Source of the DNA: Jeotgalibacillus haloalkalitolerans
GTDB taxonomy: Bacteria > Bacillota > Bacilli > Bacillales > Jeotgalibacillaceae
Reading direction: 5' to 3'
NCBI RefSeq assembly: GCF_034427455.1
Contig: NZ_JAXQNN010000002.1
Span: 868,001 to 932,000 of the forward strand
Length of the DNA stretch: 64,000 bases
A model generated the notes under the pieces. The model saw nothing but the letters and a program-made list of their open reading frames with translations. It was not told the DNA's origin and did no database searches. Positions 1 through 9,224 of this stretch are shown here, piece after piece. The translations under genes and the position numbers were made by a program. Position 1 is the stretch's first letter, and every line of letters starts with the position of its first letter.

Positions 1-487
1 AAATGACAGGAAGCTCAAGCTCGTCTGCGAGTTTTTTTACAGGTTCTTCAGCATCAAATCCACCTGTAACCAACACAGCCGCTCCGGCATTTAACGCATA
101 TTCGTGCGCCTTTGTTCTATTCCCGACAATCAGCAGGTTGCCGGCTTCTGTATATCTCATCATGGCTTCAAGCTTCATTGCCCCTATTACGAATTTATTC
201 AGGGTTTTATGAAGCCCTGTCCGCCCTCCGACTACATGGCCGTCTACGATATTAACGACTTCTGCATAAGTAAGCCGTTCGATATTTTCACGTATCTTTT
301 TTTCTATTCTGATGGTCCCGACCCGTTCAATTGTACTGACCATGCCTTTATTTTCTGCTTCTTTTATCGCCCGGTAGGCTGTGCCCTCGCTGACTGCCAT
401 ATGTTTTGCTACCTGTCTTACGGATATTTTGTTTCCGACAGGCAGGGATTCTATATGTTGTAGTATTTGTTCATGTTTTGTAGCCAA
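1..487 (-). CDS. ytoI: YtoI-like regulator with wHTH and DRTGG domains, 3' part cut by window edge
   Basis: Reading the minus strand from a TTG at 487-485 gives an uninterrupted frame that runs off the window. Residues about 1-60 look like a winged helix-turn-helix (SVRQVAKHMAVSEGTAYRAI, then a basic stretch), and residues about 75-160 resemble a DRTGG domain, which binds nucleotides in related proteins. In the family CBS and hotdog domains follow, but they lie outside the window. No ATG fits this frame; a GCGGGG stretch 8 bases upstream of the TTG supports the start. By homology it is a cytoplasmic regulator of unknown target, perhaps adenine-nucleotide responsive. The recognition rests on recalled similarity of the N-terminus to B. 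subtilis YtoI. Confidence 0.8.
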   Translation of the reverse strand, partial: MATKHEQILQHIESLPVGNKISVRQVAKHMAVSEGTAYRAIKEAENKGMVSTIERVGTIRIEKKIRENIERLTYAEVVNIVDGHVVGGRTGLHKTLNKFVIGAMKLEAMMRYTEAGNLLIVGNRTKAHEYALNAGAAVLVTGGFDAEEPVKKLADELELPVI

Positions 488-628
488 TCGCTAATCCCCG
501 CTTTCTGATTCCTGCATTCGTTCCTTTATTATAACCGTAGTGGTAAGAAAGGTTCAAATCGGTGTTGGACATTATAAGATAGCTTATGATCATTTGGCTG
601 AGGGTTGGAGCTGTGCATCTAAATAAAT

Positions 629-812
629 GGCTTTGTTAAAGTTGGCTGTTGATTTCCGCTTCAGGGGGACGCTTTCCGTCGGTGGACCGTTTTTTGGTCC
701 TGTCCTTGAGCCCGCAGGCTTCGCATAGGCCTCACACGTCCCTTCCTGCGAGCCGCCCTCTTACGCTCCAATCACCAGCTGTGCAGAAACAACAATGGAC
801 TGTAACAAAGCG
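629..812 (+). repeat. Family A intergenic element, copy A1
   Basis: Non-coding imperfect palindrome of about 180 bp. The left end CTTTGTTAAAGT (631-642) is matched in inverted form by the right end near 799-810, followed inward on both sides by a GCTG(T/G)TGATT arm. The core holds GACGCTTTCC, TTGAGCC and GCAGGCTTCGC. An identical 8-bp AAATAAAT lies immediately outside both ends (621-628 and 813-820), like a target-site duplication. The short frame inside (649-837) looks spurious. The rest of the 488-870 gap shows nothing else apart from the ytkL terminator. Confidence 0.8.
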
Positions 813-835
813 AAATAAATACATCTCGACAAAAT

Positions 836-863
836 AAAAAGATGCGTAGGTTACGCATCTTTT
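836..863 (-). terminator. Rho-independent terminator of ytkL
   Basis: The stem GATGCGTA (841-848) pairs with TACGCATC (852-859), flanked by A and T runs on both sides, so it could work in either direction. It starts 8 bases after the ytkL stop codon. Confidence 0.8.
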
Positions 864-870
864 AGTCAAC

Positions 871-1551
871 TTATAATTCCACATGATCTCCGGCATGCAT
901 CATTTTGCCCTGGCCGTCTTTGAGCATGTTGATGAATTTTTCAGGATCCTGTTTGATTGGCGGGAATGTGTTGTAGTGAATCGGGACGACATGTGTTGCC
1001 TGTAGCAGTTCTGCGGCGTATGCGGCATCTTCCGGTCCCATTGTGAAGTTGTCGCCGATTGGCAGAAATGCGATGTCAATCGGATGTCTGTCACCAATGA
1101 GTTTCATATCGCCGAAGAGTGCGGTGTCACCGGCGTGATAGACCGTTTTTCCCTCAGCCATGAAGAGTACTCCTGCCGGCATGCCAGTGTAAATAATCTG
1201 ATTGTCTTCAGTTGTATAGGATGAACCGTGGAATGCCTGAGTGAATTTTACTTTTCCGAACTCAAATTCATATGCTCCTCCAATGTGCATCGGGTGAGTT
1301 TTTAATCCCTGCATTTCCATATAATTTGCCAGTTCAAATGGCGCGATGACCAGTGCATCACTCCGTTTAGCAATCTCTACTGTGTCACCGACGTGGTCGT
1401 TATGTCCGTGTGTCAGGATAATCACATCAGGGTTCTGATCGTCTGCATTCAGGTCTGTCTGTTCGTTGCCATTGATAAATGGGTCAAGCAGAATCGTTTT
1501 GCCGTTTGTTTCAATTTTAATAATTGAATGTCCATGGTAAGAAATTTTCAT
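871..1551 (-). CDS. ytkL: UPF0173 metal-dependent hydrolase YtkL
   Basis: Metallo-beta-lactamase fold protein of 226 residues. The metal-binding signature HxHxDH is present as HGHNDH at residues 48-53, with further conserved His and Asp residues downstream ([18 protein letters not shown]). The substrate is unknown for this family, so only hydrolase is supported. A second in-frame ATG lies 6 bases upstream (1557), but AGGAGGAGGA directly abuts it; the start at 1551 has better spacing and matches the family N-terminus MKISYHGHS. The gene is monocistronic, divergent from the M24 peptidase, and ends at its own terminator. Confidence 0.9.
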   Translation of the reverse strand: MKISYHGHSIIKIETNGKTILLDPFINGNEQTDLNADDQNPDVIILTHGHNDHVGDTVEIAKRSDALVIAPFELANYMEMQGLKTHPMHIGGAYEFEFGKVKFTQAFHGSSYTTEDNQIIYTGMPAGVLFMAEGKTVYHAGDTALFGDMKLIGDRHPIDIAFLPIGDNFTMGPEDAAYAAELLQATHVVPIHYNTFPPIKQDPEKFINMLKDGQGKMMHAGDHVEL

Positions 1552-1673
1552 CTTCATTCCTCCTAGGTTACGGTTTCTCCCTCAACTTTTCCCTTCCTTC
1601 AATTCATGAAACATTTACATGTGCAAAAGATAGTGATAATTTTGAACTGACTGAAATTGAAAGGATGATTCAT

Positions 1674-2747
1674 ATGATCGAAAAAATCCAGGCATATTTG
1701 AAAGATGAACAAATAGACTGCGCTTTTTTAACTTCTACTGAAAATGTGACATATACAACAGGGTTTAGAAGTGACCCGCATGAACGATGGCTTGCAGTAT
1801 ACATACCGGCAGACGGCGACGCGATTTTAATCTGCCCGGGGATGGAAGTTGAGGATGCAAGAGGAGCAGGCTGGGAAGGCTCAATCATCGGATACAGTGA
1901 TACTGAAAGCCCCCTTGAACTGCTGAAGGCTGGAGTAAGCGGGTTTAAGCGGGTTGCAATTGAAAAAAATCATCTGACAGTTGAAAGACTGGAGCTGTTT
2001 CATCAGGTATTTGGTGAGTGCCAGGTTCATGCAGCTGAACACATGATGAATGACATGCGCGTCATAAAATCAGATGAGGAAGTGACGCTCCTAAAAAAAG
2101 CAGCAGAGCTTGCTGACTTTGCAATTGAGACTGCATGCAGCGAACTGGAGGAAGGGAGAACTGAGCTTGAAGTACTGGCAAAGGTTGAATATGAACTGAA
2201 GAAAAAAGGCATTACGGAAATGTCATTTTCTACAATGGTGCTGACAGGTGAAAATGCTTCTTCCCCTCATGGCACGCCGGGTGACACCAGAATTAAAAAA
2301 GGTGACCTTGTGCTGTTCGACTTGGGGGTTGTCTATAAAGGATATTGTTCTGATATCACAAGAACCGTTGCTTTTGGAGAGATTTCAGATCAGCAGCAGG
2401 AGATTTATAAAACTGTGCTCAAAGCTGAAATGACAGCTCTTGAAATGGTGAAGCCAGGCGTAAAATCCAGTGATCTCGACCTTGCAGCGAGAAAAGTCAT
2501 CGAAGACGCAGGTTATGGGGACTATTTCCCACACAGACTTGGTCATGGCCTGGGATTGAATGTGCATGAGTATCCATCTATTACATCTGAAAGTGACATT
2601 GTACTTAAAAAAGGTATGACATTTACAATCGAGCCGGGGATTTACTTACCTGGTGTTGCAGGAGTAAGGATTGAAGACGATGTGCTTGTGACAGAAAACG
2701 GATATGAGACATTAACGAAGTTCCCGAAAACACTGCAGACATATTAA
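1674..2747 (+). CDS. Xaa-Pro dipeptidase/aminopeptidase, M24B family
   Basis: Cytosolic metallopeptidase of 357 residues that removes N-terminal residues from, or cleaves, Xaa-Pro peptides. It has a creatinase-type N-domain (about 1-125) and an M24 pita-bread domain (about 130-357). The five metal ligands are all in place: D216, D227 (CSDITR), H291 (GHGLG), E320 (EPGIY) and E334 (RIEDD). The ATG at 1674 is preceded by AAAGGATGATTCAT; a frame open further upstream from 1524 would overlap the ytkL start and is unlikely to be translated. It is transcribed divergently from ytkL and ends in a convergent gap with ald that contains repeat A2. Confidence 0.9.
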   Translation: MIEKIQAYLKDEQIDCAFLTSTENVTYTTGFRSDPHERWLAVYIPADGDAILICPGMEVEDARGAGWEGSIIGYSDTESPLELLKAGVSGFKRVAIEKNHLTVERLELFHQVFGECQVHAAEHMMNDMRVIKSDEEVTLLKKAAELADFAIETACSELEEGRTELEVLAKVEYELKKKGITEMSFSTMVLTGENASSPHGTPGDTRIKKGDLVLFDLGVVYKGYCSDITRTVAFGEISDQQQEIYKTVLKAEMTALEMVKPGVKSSDLDLAARKVIEDAGYGDYFPHRLGHGLGLNVHEYPSITSESDIVLKKGMTFTIEPGIYLPGVAGVRIEDDVLVTENGYETLTKFPKTLQTY

Positions 2748-2861
2748 GCAAATGCCAGGCGTGACAGATTGCAGAAAATATATGTTTATAGAATCAACAG
2801 GGATTTATCTGAAACTGTACGACCATAATTGCACATCTGTATCTGCACACTCTTTAACGAA

Positions 2862-3016
2862 ACGCTTTGATAAAATCCATTTTTGTTTTTGCACAGCTGG
2901 TGATTGGAGTGGAAGGGGCTGCGGCAGGAAGGGACAGGTGAGGCTTATGGCGAAGCCTGCCGGCCACGGAAAGCGTCCCCCTGAAGCGGAGATCAACAGC
3001 CAACTTTATCAAAGCC
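2862..3016 (-). repeat. Family A intergenic element, copy A2 (inverted)
   Basis: Same element as A1 in reverse orientation: GCTTTGATAAA on the outside, then the right-end block with CACAGCTG, the core GGCTTCGCC / GGAAAGCGTCCCCC, and the left arm ending in CAACTTTATCAAAGC. It fills the gap between the convergent M24 peptidase and ald genes. No convincing flanking direct repeat was seen. The gap 2748-3061 otherwise holds only the ald terminator. Confidence 0.8.
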
Positions 3017-3017
3017 T

Positions 3018-3052
3018 AAAAAAGCACCCGACCGTATGTAACGGCCGGGTGC
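3018..3052 (-). terminator. Rho-independent terminator of ald
   Basis: On the minus strand a 12-bp stem (GCACCCGGCCGT with ACGGTCGGGTGC, one G-U pair) with a 5-base loop is followed by six Ts. It begins 9 bases after the ald stop. Confidence 0.9.
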
Positions 3053-3061
3053 TGATTTATC

Positions 3062-4180
3062 TTAATGAATTAATAATTCTCTCACGTTTGCATACTCAAG
3101 ACCATGCGCTTCAGCTACTGCATTATATGTAACGTAGCCATTCAGCGTATTAATTCCGCTCATCAAAGCTTCGTTATCAATGCATGCCTGACGATAGCCT
3201 TTATTTGCAATCTGGATACCATACGGCACTGTCACGTTTGTCAGCGCAATTGTAGACGTACGCGGTACTGCACCCGGCATATTTGCAACTGCATAATGAA
3301 CAACACCGTGCTTTGTATAAGTAGGGTTATCATGCGTTGTGATTTTATCAGTCGTTTCAAAAATTCCACCCTGGTCGATCGCAATATCAACAACAACTGC
3401 ACCAGGCTTCATCGCCTTGATCATTTCTTCACTCACTAATTTAGGTGCTTTCGCGCCAGGAATCAGCACTGCACCAATGACAAGGTCAGATTCAGCAACG
3501 CTTTCTGCTATATTTAACGGATTAGACATTAATGTTGTCACATCTTTACCAAACAGATCATCCAGCTGACGCAGTCTTTCAGGATTCAGGTCAAGGATCG
3601 TCACATCTGCTCCAAGTCCTACAGCCATTTTGGCAGCATTCGTTCCTGCTACTCCTCCGCCGATGACAGTGACTTTCCCTCTCGCTACACCCGGTACGCC
3701 TGCAAGCAGGATACCCATACCACCATGAATTTTCTCAAGGAACTGCGCGCCAATCTGTGTTGACATTCTGCCCGCTACCTCACTCATCGGTGTTAATAGT
3801 GGAAGTGAACCATTTGGCAGCTGAACCGTTTCATATGCAATCGATACAACTTTATTGTCGATTAATGCTTTTGTCAGCTCCGGCTCCGGTGCAAGGTGTA
3901 AATAGGTGAACAGAATTTGCCCTTCACGGAAATAACCATATTCGCTCGCGATTGGTTCTTTTACTTTCATCACCATTTCACAAGCCCATGCATCAGCAGC
4001 TGTAGGTGCGATCTGTGCACCGGCAGCAGTATAATCTTCATTCGTAAATCCCGAACCAAGACCTGCGCCATCTTCAACAAGTACTTCATGACCCTGATTA
4101 ACGAAATGATAAACGCCTGATGGTGTAATCGCCACCCGGTTCTCATTATTCTTTATCTCTCTTGGAATCCCGACACGCAT
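3062..4180 (-). CDS. ald: Alanine dehydrogenase
   Basis: NAD-dependent L-alanine dehydrogenase (L-alanine to pyruvate plus ammonia), 372 residues, close to the usual 370-378. Substrate-binding K74 (MKVKEP) and catalytic H95 (YLHLAPEP) are present, and the Rossmann motif [14 protein letters not shown] begins the NAD domain near residue 174. In bacilli the enzyme lets cells use alanine as carbon and nitrogen source and supports sporulation and spore alanine metabolism. AGGAGGA lies 7 bases before the ATG. Monocistronic, with its own terminator. Confidence 0.97.
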   Translation of the reverse strand: MRVGIPREIKNNENRVAITPSGVYHFVNQGHEVLVEDGAGLGSGFTNEDYTAAGAQIAPTAADAWACEMVMKVKEPIASEYGYFREGQILFTYLHLAPEPELTKALIDNKVVSIAYETVQLPNGSLPLLTPMSEVAGRMSTQIGAQFLEKIHGGMGILLAGVPGVARGKVTVIGGGVAGTNAAKMAVGLGADVTILDLNPERLRQLDDLFGKDVTTLMSNPLNIAESVAESDLVIGAVLIPGAKAPKLVSEEMIKAMKPGAVVVDIAIDQGGIFETTDKITTHDNPTYTKHGVVHYAVANMPGAVPRTSTIALTNVTVPYGIQIANKGYRQACIDNEALMSGINTLNGYVTYNAVAEAHGLEYANVRELLIH

Positions 4181-4301
4181 GTATATTCCTCCTAAATCCA
4201 GAAAATTTTAAACACCCTTTTTGCAGTTCCATTTTAACAAATCGCCTATCCCTTGTCCCTACTTATTTTACACTTCTAAATTGATTAATAATTCGCACAT
4301 T

Positions 4302-4316
4302 TTGAAAACGTTTTCG
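4302..4316. promoter_or_regulatory. cre-like CcpA operator upstream of NCS1 permease
   Basis: TTGAAAACGTTTTCG matches the cre consensus TGNAARCGNWWNCA with one mismatch (final CG instead of CA) and contains the perfect 12-bp palindrome GAAAACGTTTTC. It lies about 53 bp before the permease start, near a weak candidate -10 (TAAAAT at 4334-4339), a position fit for repression. Functional assignment is inferred. Confidence 0.5.
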
Positions 4317-4368
4317 CTATTACACTAATGTGTTAAAATGACGATATTCTATAAACGGGAGACATATT

Positions 4369-5700
4369 ATGACAACAGCTGTAAATAAAAAAAGAATTCA
4401 GATTGAAACGATTGGTTTGTCAGAGGTGCCGGAATCTGAAAAGAAAACGCGCTGGTTTGATTATGCATTTATACAAATGGCGTTTTCAGTGAACACAGGT
4501 AATGTCCTCGTGCCCGCTCTGGCTGTCACTGCAGGTGGTCTGTCTGCAGGTACTGCCATAAGCTCAACGCTGATTGGTGCAGTCTTAGCATTTATACTGG
4601 TTTCAATTCTCTCACTGCCTGGTGCACGCTACGGTCTTCCTGCACAATATGTTATTCGGACGATGATTGGAAGCAAGCTTTCTATGTACTTTGCTTCACC
4701 TGTAAGATCACTTACGTCTTTATACTGGTTCGCTGTTCAGACGATTGGCGGATCAATTGTTGTACAGTTTTTACTAAATGAATTTGCTGGAATCCTGATT
4801 CCTTTGTATGTGCTCGCTCCTCTTTTTTCTATCATTATGGCGGTACTTGCATTAATTGGGTTTGAAGCTGTTAAGAAAACCATTAAATGGTTTATTCCGT
4901 TATTATTTCTCAGTCAGCTGCTGATGCTTTTCCTGATTATTGATTTGATTGCTGCTGACACAAGTGTATTATCCCGGGGTGAATTCTCGATCGGCACCTG
5001 TTTCTTTTACGGCAGCCTGGCCTTTATGCAATATGTCTCAGGCGTCAGTGCATCCTCTGATATCACCCGTTATGCAAAATCTCCTAAAGAAGGCTTTATC
5101 GGTGTGCTGACTGGAAATATTGCAGGATTTGCAGTTGTAGCTGTACTTGGTGCTTTATTTGCTTCAGCGTTGCAGTCTGTTAATCCGTTTGTATCAGCAA
5201 GCATGCTGACTGATTCAAATGCTGCGATCGTTCTGATTGCTGCCGGCGCAATTATTTCAATGATTTCCATTAATCTCAGCAATGCTTATACCGGCGGGTA
5301 CAGTCTTTTAAATGCGCTGCCTTCCCTCGGGCGCGTTAAAAGTGCTGTCGTGTTTGGAATCGCAGCAACTGCACTCAGTCTGTTTCCGGGGATCGTTGAA
5401 GAAGCAGAAACGTATATCTCTCTGCTTGGCGCAGCAATTGTTCCTTTATCCGCAGTCATCATTGCTGACTATGTAATGGTTAAAAAGATGAATATCACAA
5501 AAGACCATTTAATCCGTCTTACGGCCGGAAGTCATTCAGCAAATTTATCTGCGTTATTTACTGTTTTATTATTTGTACCTGTTTACTTTTTAATTCCTGA
5601 TACATTATCGCCTGGTTTAATTGTATTTACAGCCGCATGTGTCTTTTATACTGTTTTACAAAAATTAGTCACAAATCGATCAGAAATTTCTCACAATTAG
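4369..5700 (+). CDS. NCS1-family purine/cytosine (nucleobase) permease
   Basis: Integral membrane transporter of 443 residues with about 12 hydrophobic segments, resembling cytosine/purine/thiamine/allantoin permeases. The pre-TM1 region ends in WFDYAFIQMAFSVNTGN, and GNIAGF and SNAYTGGYSLLNALPSL in mid-protein are typical of the family. Substrate cannot be decided from sequence; cytosine, a purine or hydantoin are all possible. CGGGAG lies before the ATG at 4369. Single gene between divergent ald and the Usp gene. A cre-like palindrome upstream suggests catabolite control. Confidence 0.8.
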   Translation: MTTAVNKKRIQIETIGLSEVPESEKKTRWFDYAFIQMAFSVNTGNVLVPALAVTAGGLSAGTAISSTLIGAVLAFILVSILSLPGARYGLPAQYVIRTMIGSKLSMYFASPVRSLTSLYWFAVQTIGGSIVVQFLLNEFAGILIPLYVLAPLFSIIMAVLALIGFEAVKKTIKWFIPLLFLSQLLMLFLIIDLIAADTSVLSRGEFSIGTCFFYGSLAFMQYVSGVSASSDITRYAKSPKEGFIGVLTGNIAGFAVVAVLGALFASALQSVNPFVSASMLTDSNAAIVLIAAGAIISMISINLSNAYTGGYSLLNALPSLGRVKSAVVFGIAATALSLFPGIVEEAETYISLLGAAIVPLSAVIIADYVMVKKMNITKDHLIRLTAGSHSANLSALFTVLLFVPVYFLIPDTLSPGLIVFTAACVFYTVLQKLVTNRSEISHN

Positions 5701-5752
5701 CAGGAATATTGACACGATTCGGTGTAATATATAAGTAAAGGAGGCGATCAAA

Positions 5753-6229
5753 ATGACATTAAGCTATGACCACATTCTTGTTGCTGTAGACGGCTCTAAG
5801 GAAGCGGAGTGGGCTTTTAAAAAGTCAATTGATATCGCGAAAAGAAATGATGCAACGCTGAACCTGCTTCATGTAATCGACACTCGTTCATTTGCGGTTG
5901 TTGAAGCTTACGACAGAAGTGTTGCTAAAAGAGCAGAAACATTTGCTGAAGAAATGCTGAACGATTACAAGAAAGAAGCGGAAAGCAAAGGTGTTGGAAA
6001 GGTTAATGTATTTGTAGAATACGGTTCTCCAAAAGTGCTTGTTCCAAAAGAATTTGCACAAAAAGTTGAAGCAGACCTGATCATTTGTGGCGCGACTGGT
6101 CTTAATGCGATGGAGCGCTTCCTGATCGGAAGTATCTCTGAACATATCGTACGGGCAGCAAAGTGCGATGTGCTTGTTGTTCGTACTGACCAGCCTCCGG
6201 AAAAGGCAGCAAAAGATCTGGATATTTAA
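5753..6229 (+). CDS. Universal stress protein UspA family
   Basis: Single-domain Usp fold of 158 residues. The ATP-binding signature G-2x-G-9x-G(S/T) is present in GATGLNAMERFLIGSIS, after the beta1 strand HILVAVDGSKEAEW. ATP-binding members form dimers and are linked to stress survival. A strong AAAGGAGG lies before the ATG. A TTGACA at 5709-5714 with TATAAG 15 bases downstream is a possible promoter. The gene ends at a hairpin shared with convergent argH. It may be cotranscribed in part with the permease, as no terminator is obvious between them. Confidence 0.9.
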   Translation: MTLSYDHILVAVDGSKEAEWAFKKSIDIAKRNDATLNLLHVIDTRSFAVVEAYDRSVAKRAETFAEEMLNDYKKEAESKGVGKVNVFVEYGSPKVLVPKEFAQKVEADLIICGATGLNAMERFLIGSISEHIVRAAKCDVLVVRTDQPPEKAAKDLDI

Positions 6230-6234
6230 TGATT

Positions 6235-6268
6235 AAAAGAGAGAACCACTAAAGGTTCTCTCTTTTTT
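6235..6268. terminator. Bidirectional terminator between usp and argH
   Basis: AAAAGAGAGAACC pairs with GGTTCTCTCTTTT around a 6-base loop; runs of A upstream and T downstream let it serve both convergent genes. Confidence 0.9.
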
Positions 6269-6273
6269 GATGA

Positions 6274-7662
6274 TTAGGCTTTCACATGATCCTTTATAAT
6301 TGCTTCTGCTTTTTTCAGCTGGTTTTTTACCTGTTCAAAGCCTGTACCGCCTTCTGACTCACGGCGTTTTACTGCCTGTGCTGGTTCAAGCACATGATAG
6401 ATGTCTTCTTCAATCAGAAAAGAAGCTGCTGTCATTTCACTCAGCGGTAAATCCTTCAGATAGATGCCCTGATTAATACACGTCAGCACAAGCTTTCCTA
6501 CAACTTCATGCGCCTCACGGAACGGCATCCCTTTTGAAGCGAGGTAATCCGCAAGTTCGGTTGCATTAGAGAAATCTTCGTTGACGGCTTTTGCCAGCTG
6601 GTCTGTTTTTACTTTCATCGTATTGATCATACCTGCAAAGATCTTTAAAGATCCCATCAGCGTATGAACTGTATCAAACATACCCTCTTTATCTTCCTGC
6701 ATATCTTTATTGTAAGCGAGCGGAAGACCTTTCAGCACGGTCAGCATTGAGACTAAGTGTCCAAATACTCTTCCTGTTTTGCCTCTCACAAGCTCTGCCA
6801 TATCAGGATTCTTCTTCTGTGGCATAATGCTGCTGCCAGTTGAGAAAGCATCTGCCAGCTCGATAAACTGGAACTCCTGACTTGACCAGATAATCATTTC
6901 TTCTGAAAATCTTGAGAGGTGCATAATTGTCATCGATGCATTTGATAAAAATTCAACGATAAAATCACGATCACTCACTGCGTCCATGCTGTTTTCATAA
7001 ATGTCAGAGAAGCCGAGCAGCTCTGCAGAACGCTTTCTGTTAATCGGAAAAGTTGTTCCCGCCAGTGCGCCTGCTCCCAGTGGAGAGACATCGATTCTTT
7101 TCAGTGAATCCTGAAAGCGCTGAACGTCTCTTTCAAGCATCCAGAAGTAAGCCATCAGGTGATGCGCAAAAGAAACGGGCTGCGCACGCTGAAGGTGTGT
7201 ATACCCAGGTGCAATGGTTTCTACATGCTCACCAGCCTGCTTGACAACTGCTTCCTGAACAGCACGGATCAGTTCAACAATCTCAATCACTCTGTTTTTA
7301 AGATACAGATGCATATCCGTTGCGACCTGGTCATTTCTGCTTCTTCCGGTATGAAGCTTACCGCCAACCTGTCCGATTTCCTGAATCAGAAAATGCTCCA
7401 GATTTAAATGGATATCTTCATTTTGTACAGAATAGGGAAGTTCTCCCTTCTGTGCTTTTTCCTTCAGTACAGAAAGACCTGACAGGATCTGCTTCACTTC
7501 AGAATGTTCTAAAATACCGCACTCGCCAAGCATTGTGACGTGCGCTTCAGACCCCTCCAGGTCTTCCATTACAAGGTTCTGATCAAACCCGATGGAGGCG
7601 TTGAACTCGTCAACCCACTCCTCGGGTGATTGTGAAAAACGTCCTCCCCAAAGTTTGCTCAT
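6274..7662 (-). CDS. argH: Argininosuccinate lyase
   Basis: Last step of arginine biosynthesis: argininosuccinate to arginine and fumarate. 462 residues, the usual size. The fumarase/aspartase superfamily signature [12 protein letters not shown] lies near residue 280, and [13 protein letters not shown] near residue 110. The frame stays open upstream to 7725, but the ATG at 7662 gives the family N-terminus [10 protein letters not shown] and overlaps the argG stop as ATGA, showing translational coupling in an argGH operon. Confidence 0.98.
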   Translation of the reverse strand: MSKLWGGRFSQSPEEWVDEFNASIGFDQNLVMEDLEGSEAHVTMLGECGILEHSEVKQILSGLSVLKEKAQKGELPYSVQNEDIHLNLEHFLIQEIGQVGGKLHTGRSRNDQVATDMHLYLKNRVIEIVELIRAVQEAVVKQAGEHVETIAPGYTHLQRAQPVSFAHHLMAYFWMLERDVQRFQDSLKRIDVSPLGAGALAGTTFPINRKRSAELLGFSDIYENSMDAVSDRDFIVEFLSNASMTIMHLSRFSEEMIIWSSQEFQFIELADAFSTGSSIMPQKKNPDMAELVRGKTGRVFGHLVSMLTVLKGLPLAYNKDMQEDKEGMFDTVHTLMGSLKIFAGMINTMKVKTDQLAKAVNEDFSNATELADYLASKGMPFREAHEVVGKLVLTCINQGIYLKDLPLSEMTAASFLIEEDIYHVLEPAQAVKRRESEGGTGFEQVKNQLKKAEAIIKDHVKA

Positions 7663-8876
7663 GAAGTCGTCACACCTTTTGATTCCTTCTGAACCATTGA
7701 ATGAACCTTTGTCGGAAGCCCCCATAGCTTAATGAAGCCTACAGCTGCACCGTGGTCAAATTCATCATCAGAAGTATAAGTTGCAAGCTTTTCATTATAA
7801 AGTGAATTTGGTGAAGTTCTTCCTTCAACAATCGCATGACCCTTGAACAGCTTCACTCTTGCTACACCATTTACATATTGCTGTGTTTCTTCAAGGAATG
7901 ACTTTAATGCATCAGTCAGTGGTGAGAACCATAGACCTTCATAGATCATTTCAGTCAGCTTCTTCTCAATGACAGGCTTAAAGTGAGCCATTTCTTTTAC
8001 AAGCGTCAGATCTTCAAGCTCTTTGTGTGCTTTCATCAATGTAATTGCACCTGGGCACTCGTATACTTCTCTTGATTTGATTCCAACAAGACGATTTTCA
8101 ACGTGGTCGATTCTTCCGACACCGTGTTTACCGGCAATGTCATTTAATTTAAGAATCATATCTGAAAGCTTCATGCCCTGACCGTTTAATGCTACAGGCA
8201 CGCCATTTTCAAATGTAATTTCAATTGTTTCAGGTGAGTTAGGCGTTGTCTCTAGTGATGCTGTCAGATCATAAGCACCTTCTGGAGGAGCAGCCCACGG
8301 ATCTTCAAGGATACCGCACTCATTACTTCTTCCCCACAGATTCTGGTCAATTGAATAAGGGCTATCCAGATTGATCGGAATCGGGATATTATGCTTTTTC
8401 GCATATTCGATTTCTTCTTCTCTTGACCAGCCCCACTCACGAACTGGTGCAAGTACTTCAAGCTCAGGATTCAAACCGTTGATTGCCACTTCAAAACGAA
8501 CCTGGTCGTTTCCTTTTCCAGTACATCCATGCGCCACTGCGGAAGCACCTGTCTTCTCAGCTACTTCAACCAACTTTTTCGCAATCAGCGGTCTTGATAA
8601 TGCTGATACTAATGGATATTTACCTTCATACATTGTATGAGCCTGAAGCGCGATCAAAGCAAAGTCCTGTGCGAATTCTTCTTTTGCATCAATCACATAG
8701 CTGTCAACTGCACCGACTGTCAGTGCTTTTTCTTTCACAAAATCAAGATCTTTCCCTTCACCAACGTCTAAGCAGCATGCAACAACTGAATAACCCTGGT
8801 CTTTTAACCACTGAATCGCTACTGATGTATCAAGTCCACCTGAATATGCTAAAACTACTTTTTTATTTTGTGTCAT
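7659..8876 (-). CDS. argG: Argininosuccinate synthase
   Basis: Condenses citrulline and aspartate with ATP to form argininosuccinate. 405 residues. The N-type PP-loop [14 protein letters not shown] lies near residues 8-21; [10 protein letters not shown] and [13 protein letters not shown] are family motifs. The ATG at 8876 is 9 bases from AGAGG; a TTG 9 bases further upstream is in frame but too close to that site. First gene of argGH; its stop overlaps the argH start by 4 bases. An ARG-box-like sequence lies upstream. Confidence 0.98.
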   Translation of the reverse strand: MTQNKKVVLAYSGGLDTSVAIQWLKDQGYSVVACCLDVGEGKDLDFVKEKALTVGAVDSYVIDAKEEFAQDFALIALQAHTMYEGKYPLVSALSRPLIAKKLVEVAEKTGASAVAHGCTGKGNDQVRFEVAINGLNPELEVLAPVREWGWSREEEIEYAKKHNIPIPINLDSPYSIDQNLWGRSNECGILEDPWAAPPEGAYDLTASLETTPNSPETIEITFENGVPVALNGQGMKLSDMILKLNDIAGKHGVGRIDHVENRLVGIKSREVYECPGAITLMKAHKELEDLTLVKEMAHFKPVIEKKLTEMIYEGLWFSPLTDALKSFLEETQQYVNGVARVKLFKGHAIVEGRTSPNSLYNEKLATYTSDDEFDHGAAVGFIKLWGLPTKVHSMVQKESKGVTTS

Positions 8877-8909
8877 GTCAATCAACCTCTTTCGTATTTT
8901 TATAAATAA

Positions 8910-8928
8910 CTTTGTATATTTATTCTTT
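8910..8928 (-). promoter_or_regulatory. Candidate ARG box (ArgR/AhrC operator) before argG
   Basis: On the minus strand AAAGAATAAATATACAAAG matches about 13 of 18 positions of the Bacillus ARG box (recalled consensus CATGAATAAAAATTCAAG). It lies about 35-50 bases before the argG start, where arginine-dependent repression would act. The AT-rich setting makes a chance match possible. Confidence 0.35.
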
Positions 8929-9030
8929 ATATGATGAATGTATCATATCAGGGTATTTATAAAGATGCAACCCATCTTGATGAAAAAAATAAAGATTAAA
9001 TATTCTGATATCATTCATTTATACAAAAAT

Positions 9031-9063
9031 AAAAAGACTGAAACTATGAGGTCTCAGTCTTTT
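9031..9063 (-). terminator. Terminator downstream of the EcsC-family gene and repeat B1
   Basis: On the minus strand AAAAGACTGAGAC pairs with GTTTCAGTCTTTTT across a short loop, followed by Ts. It lies about 160 bases after the ecsC-family stop, with repeat B1 in between. The argG leader lies on its other side. Confidence 0.75.
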
Positions 9064-9068
9064 AGAAA

Positions 9069-9194
9069 CGTTCCATTGCGCTTCAGACGGACGCTTTCCA
9101 GACGGAGGTTGCTGAGCCTCCTCGCCATTGGCTGAGGGGTCTCAGCTTCCCTCAAATCGTCCCGGAGTCGCCGCCTTATGCTTCGTTCTACTTA
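9069..9194 (+). repeat. Family B intergenic element, copy B1
   Basis: Non-coding imperfect palindrome of about 125 bp. The arms are GCGCTTCAGACGGACGCTTTCC on the left and, inverted, GAAGCATAAGGCGGCGACTCC on the right; an inner stem GCTGAG / CTCAGC encloses the loop. It sits between the stop codon of the EcsC-family gene and that gene's terminator, so it would be part of the 3' UTR. It accounts for most of the gap 8929-9224. Confidence 0.8.
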
Positions 9195-9224
9195 AATTAC
9201 TATTAGAATTTGAGCGGTACTCAT

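Noticed and set aside
104-463. 119-codon plus-strand frame at the window start
   Set aside because: Lies antisense to ytoI, whose HTH and DRTGG-like sequence is clear on the minus strand.
649-837. Open frame inside repeat A1, and similar frames inside A3 (17804-18037) and C3 (23068-23310)
   Set aside because: They arise from GC-rich repeat sequence, lack ribosome sites, and are not conserved between copies of the repeat.
1524-1673. Upstream extension of the M24 peptidase frame
   Set aside because: The extra 50 codons overlap the start of divergent ytkL and have no ribosome site; the ATG at 1674 does.
2752-3132. A 126-codon plus-strand frame after the M24 peptidase
   Set aside because: It covers repeat A2 and runs antisense into ald; no ribosome site and odd composition.
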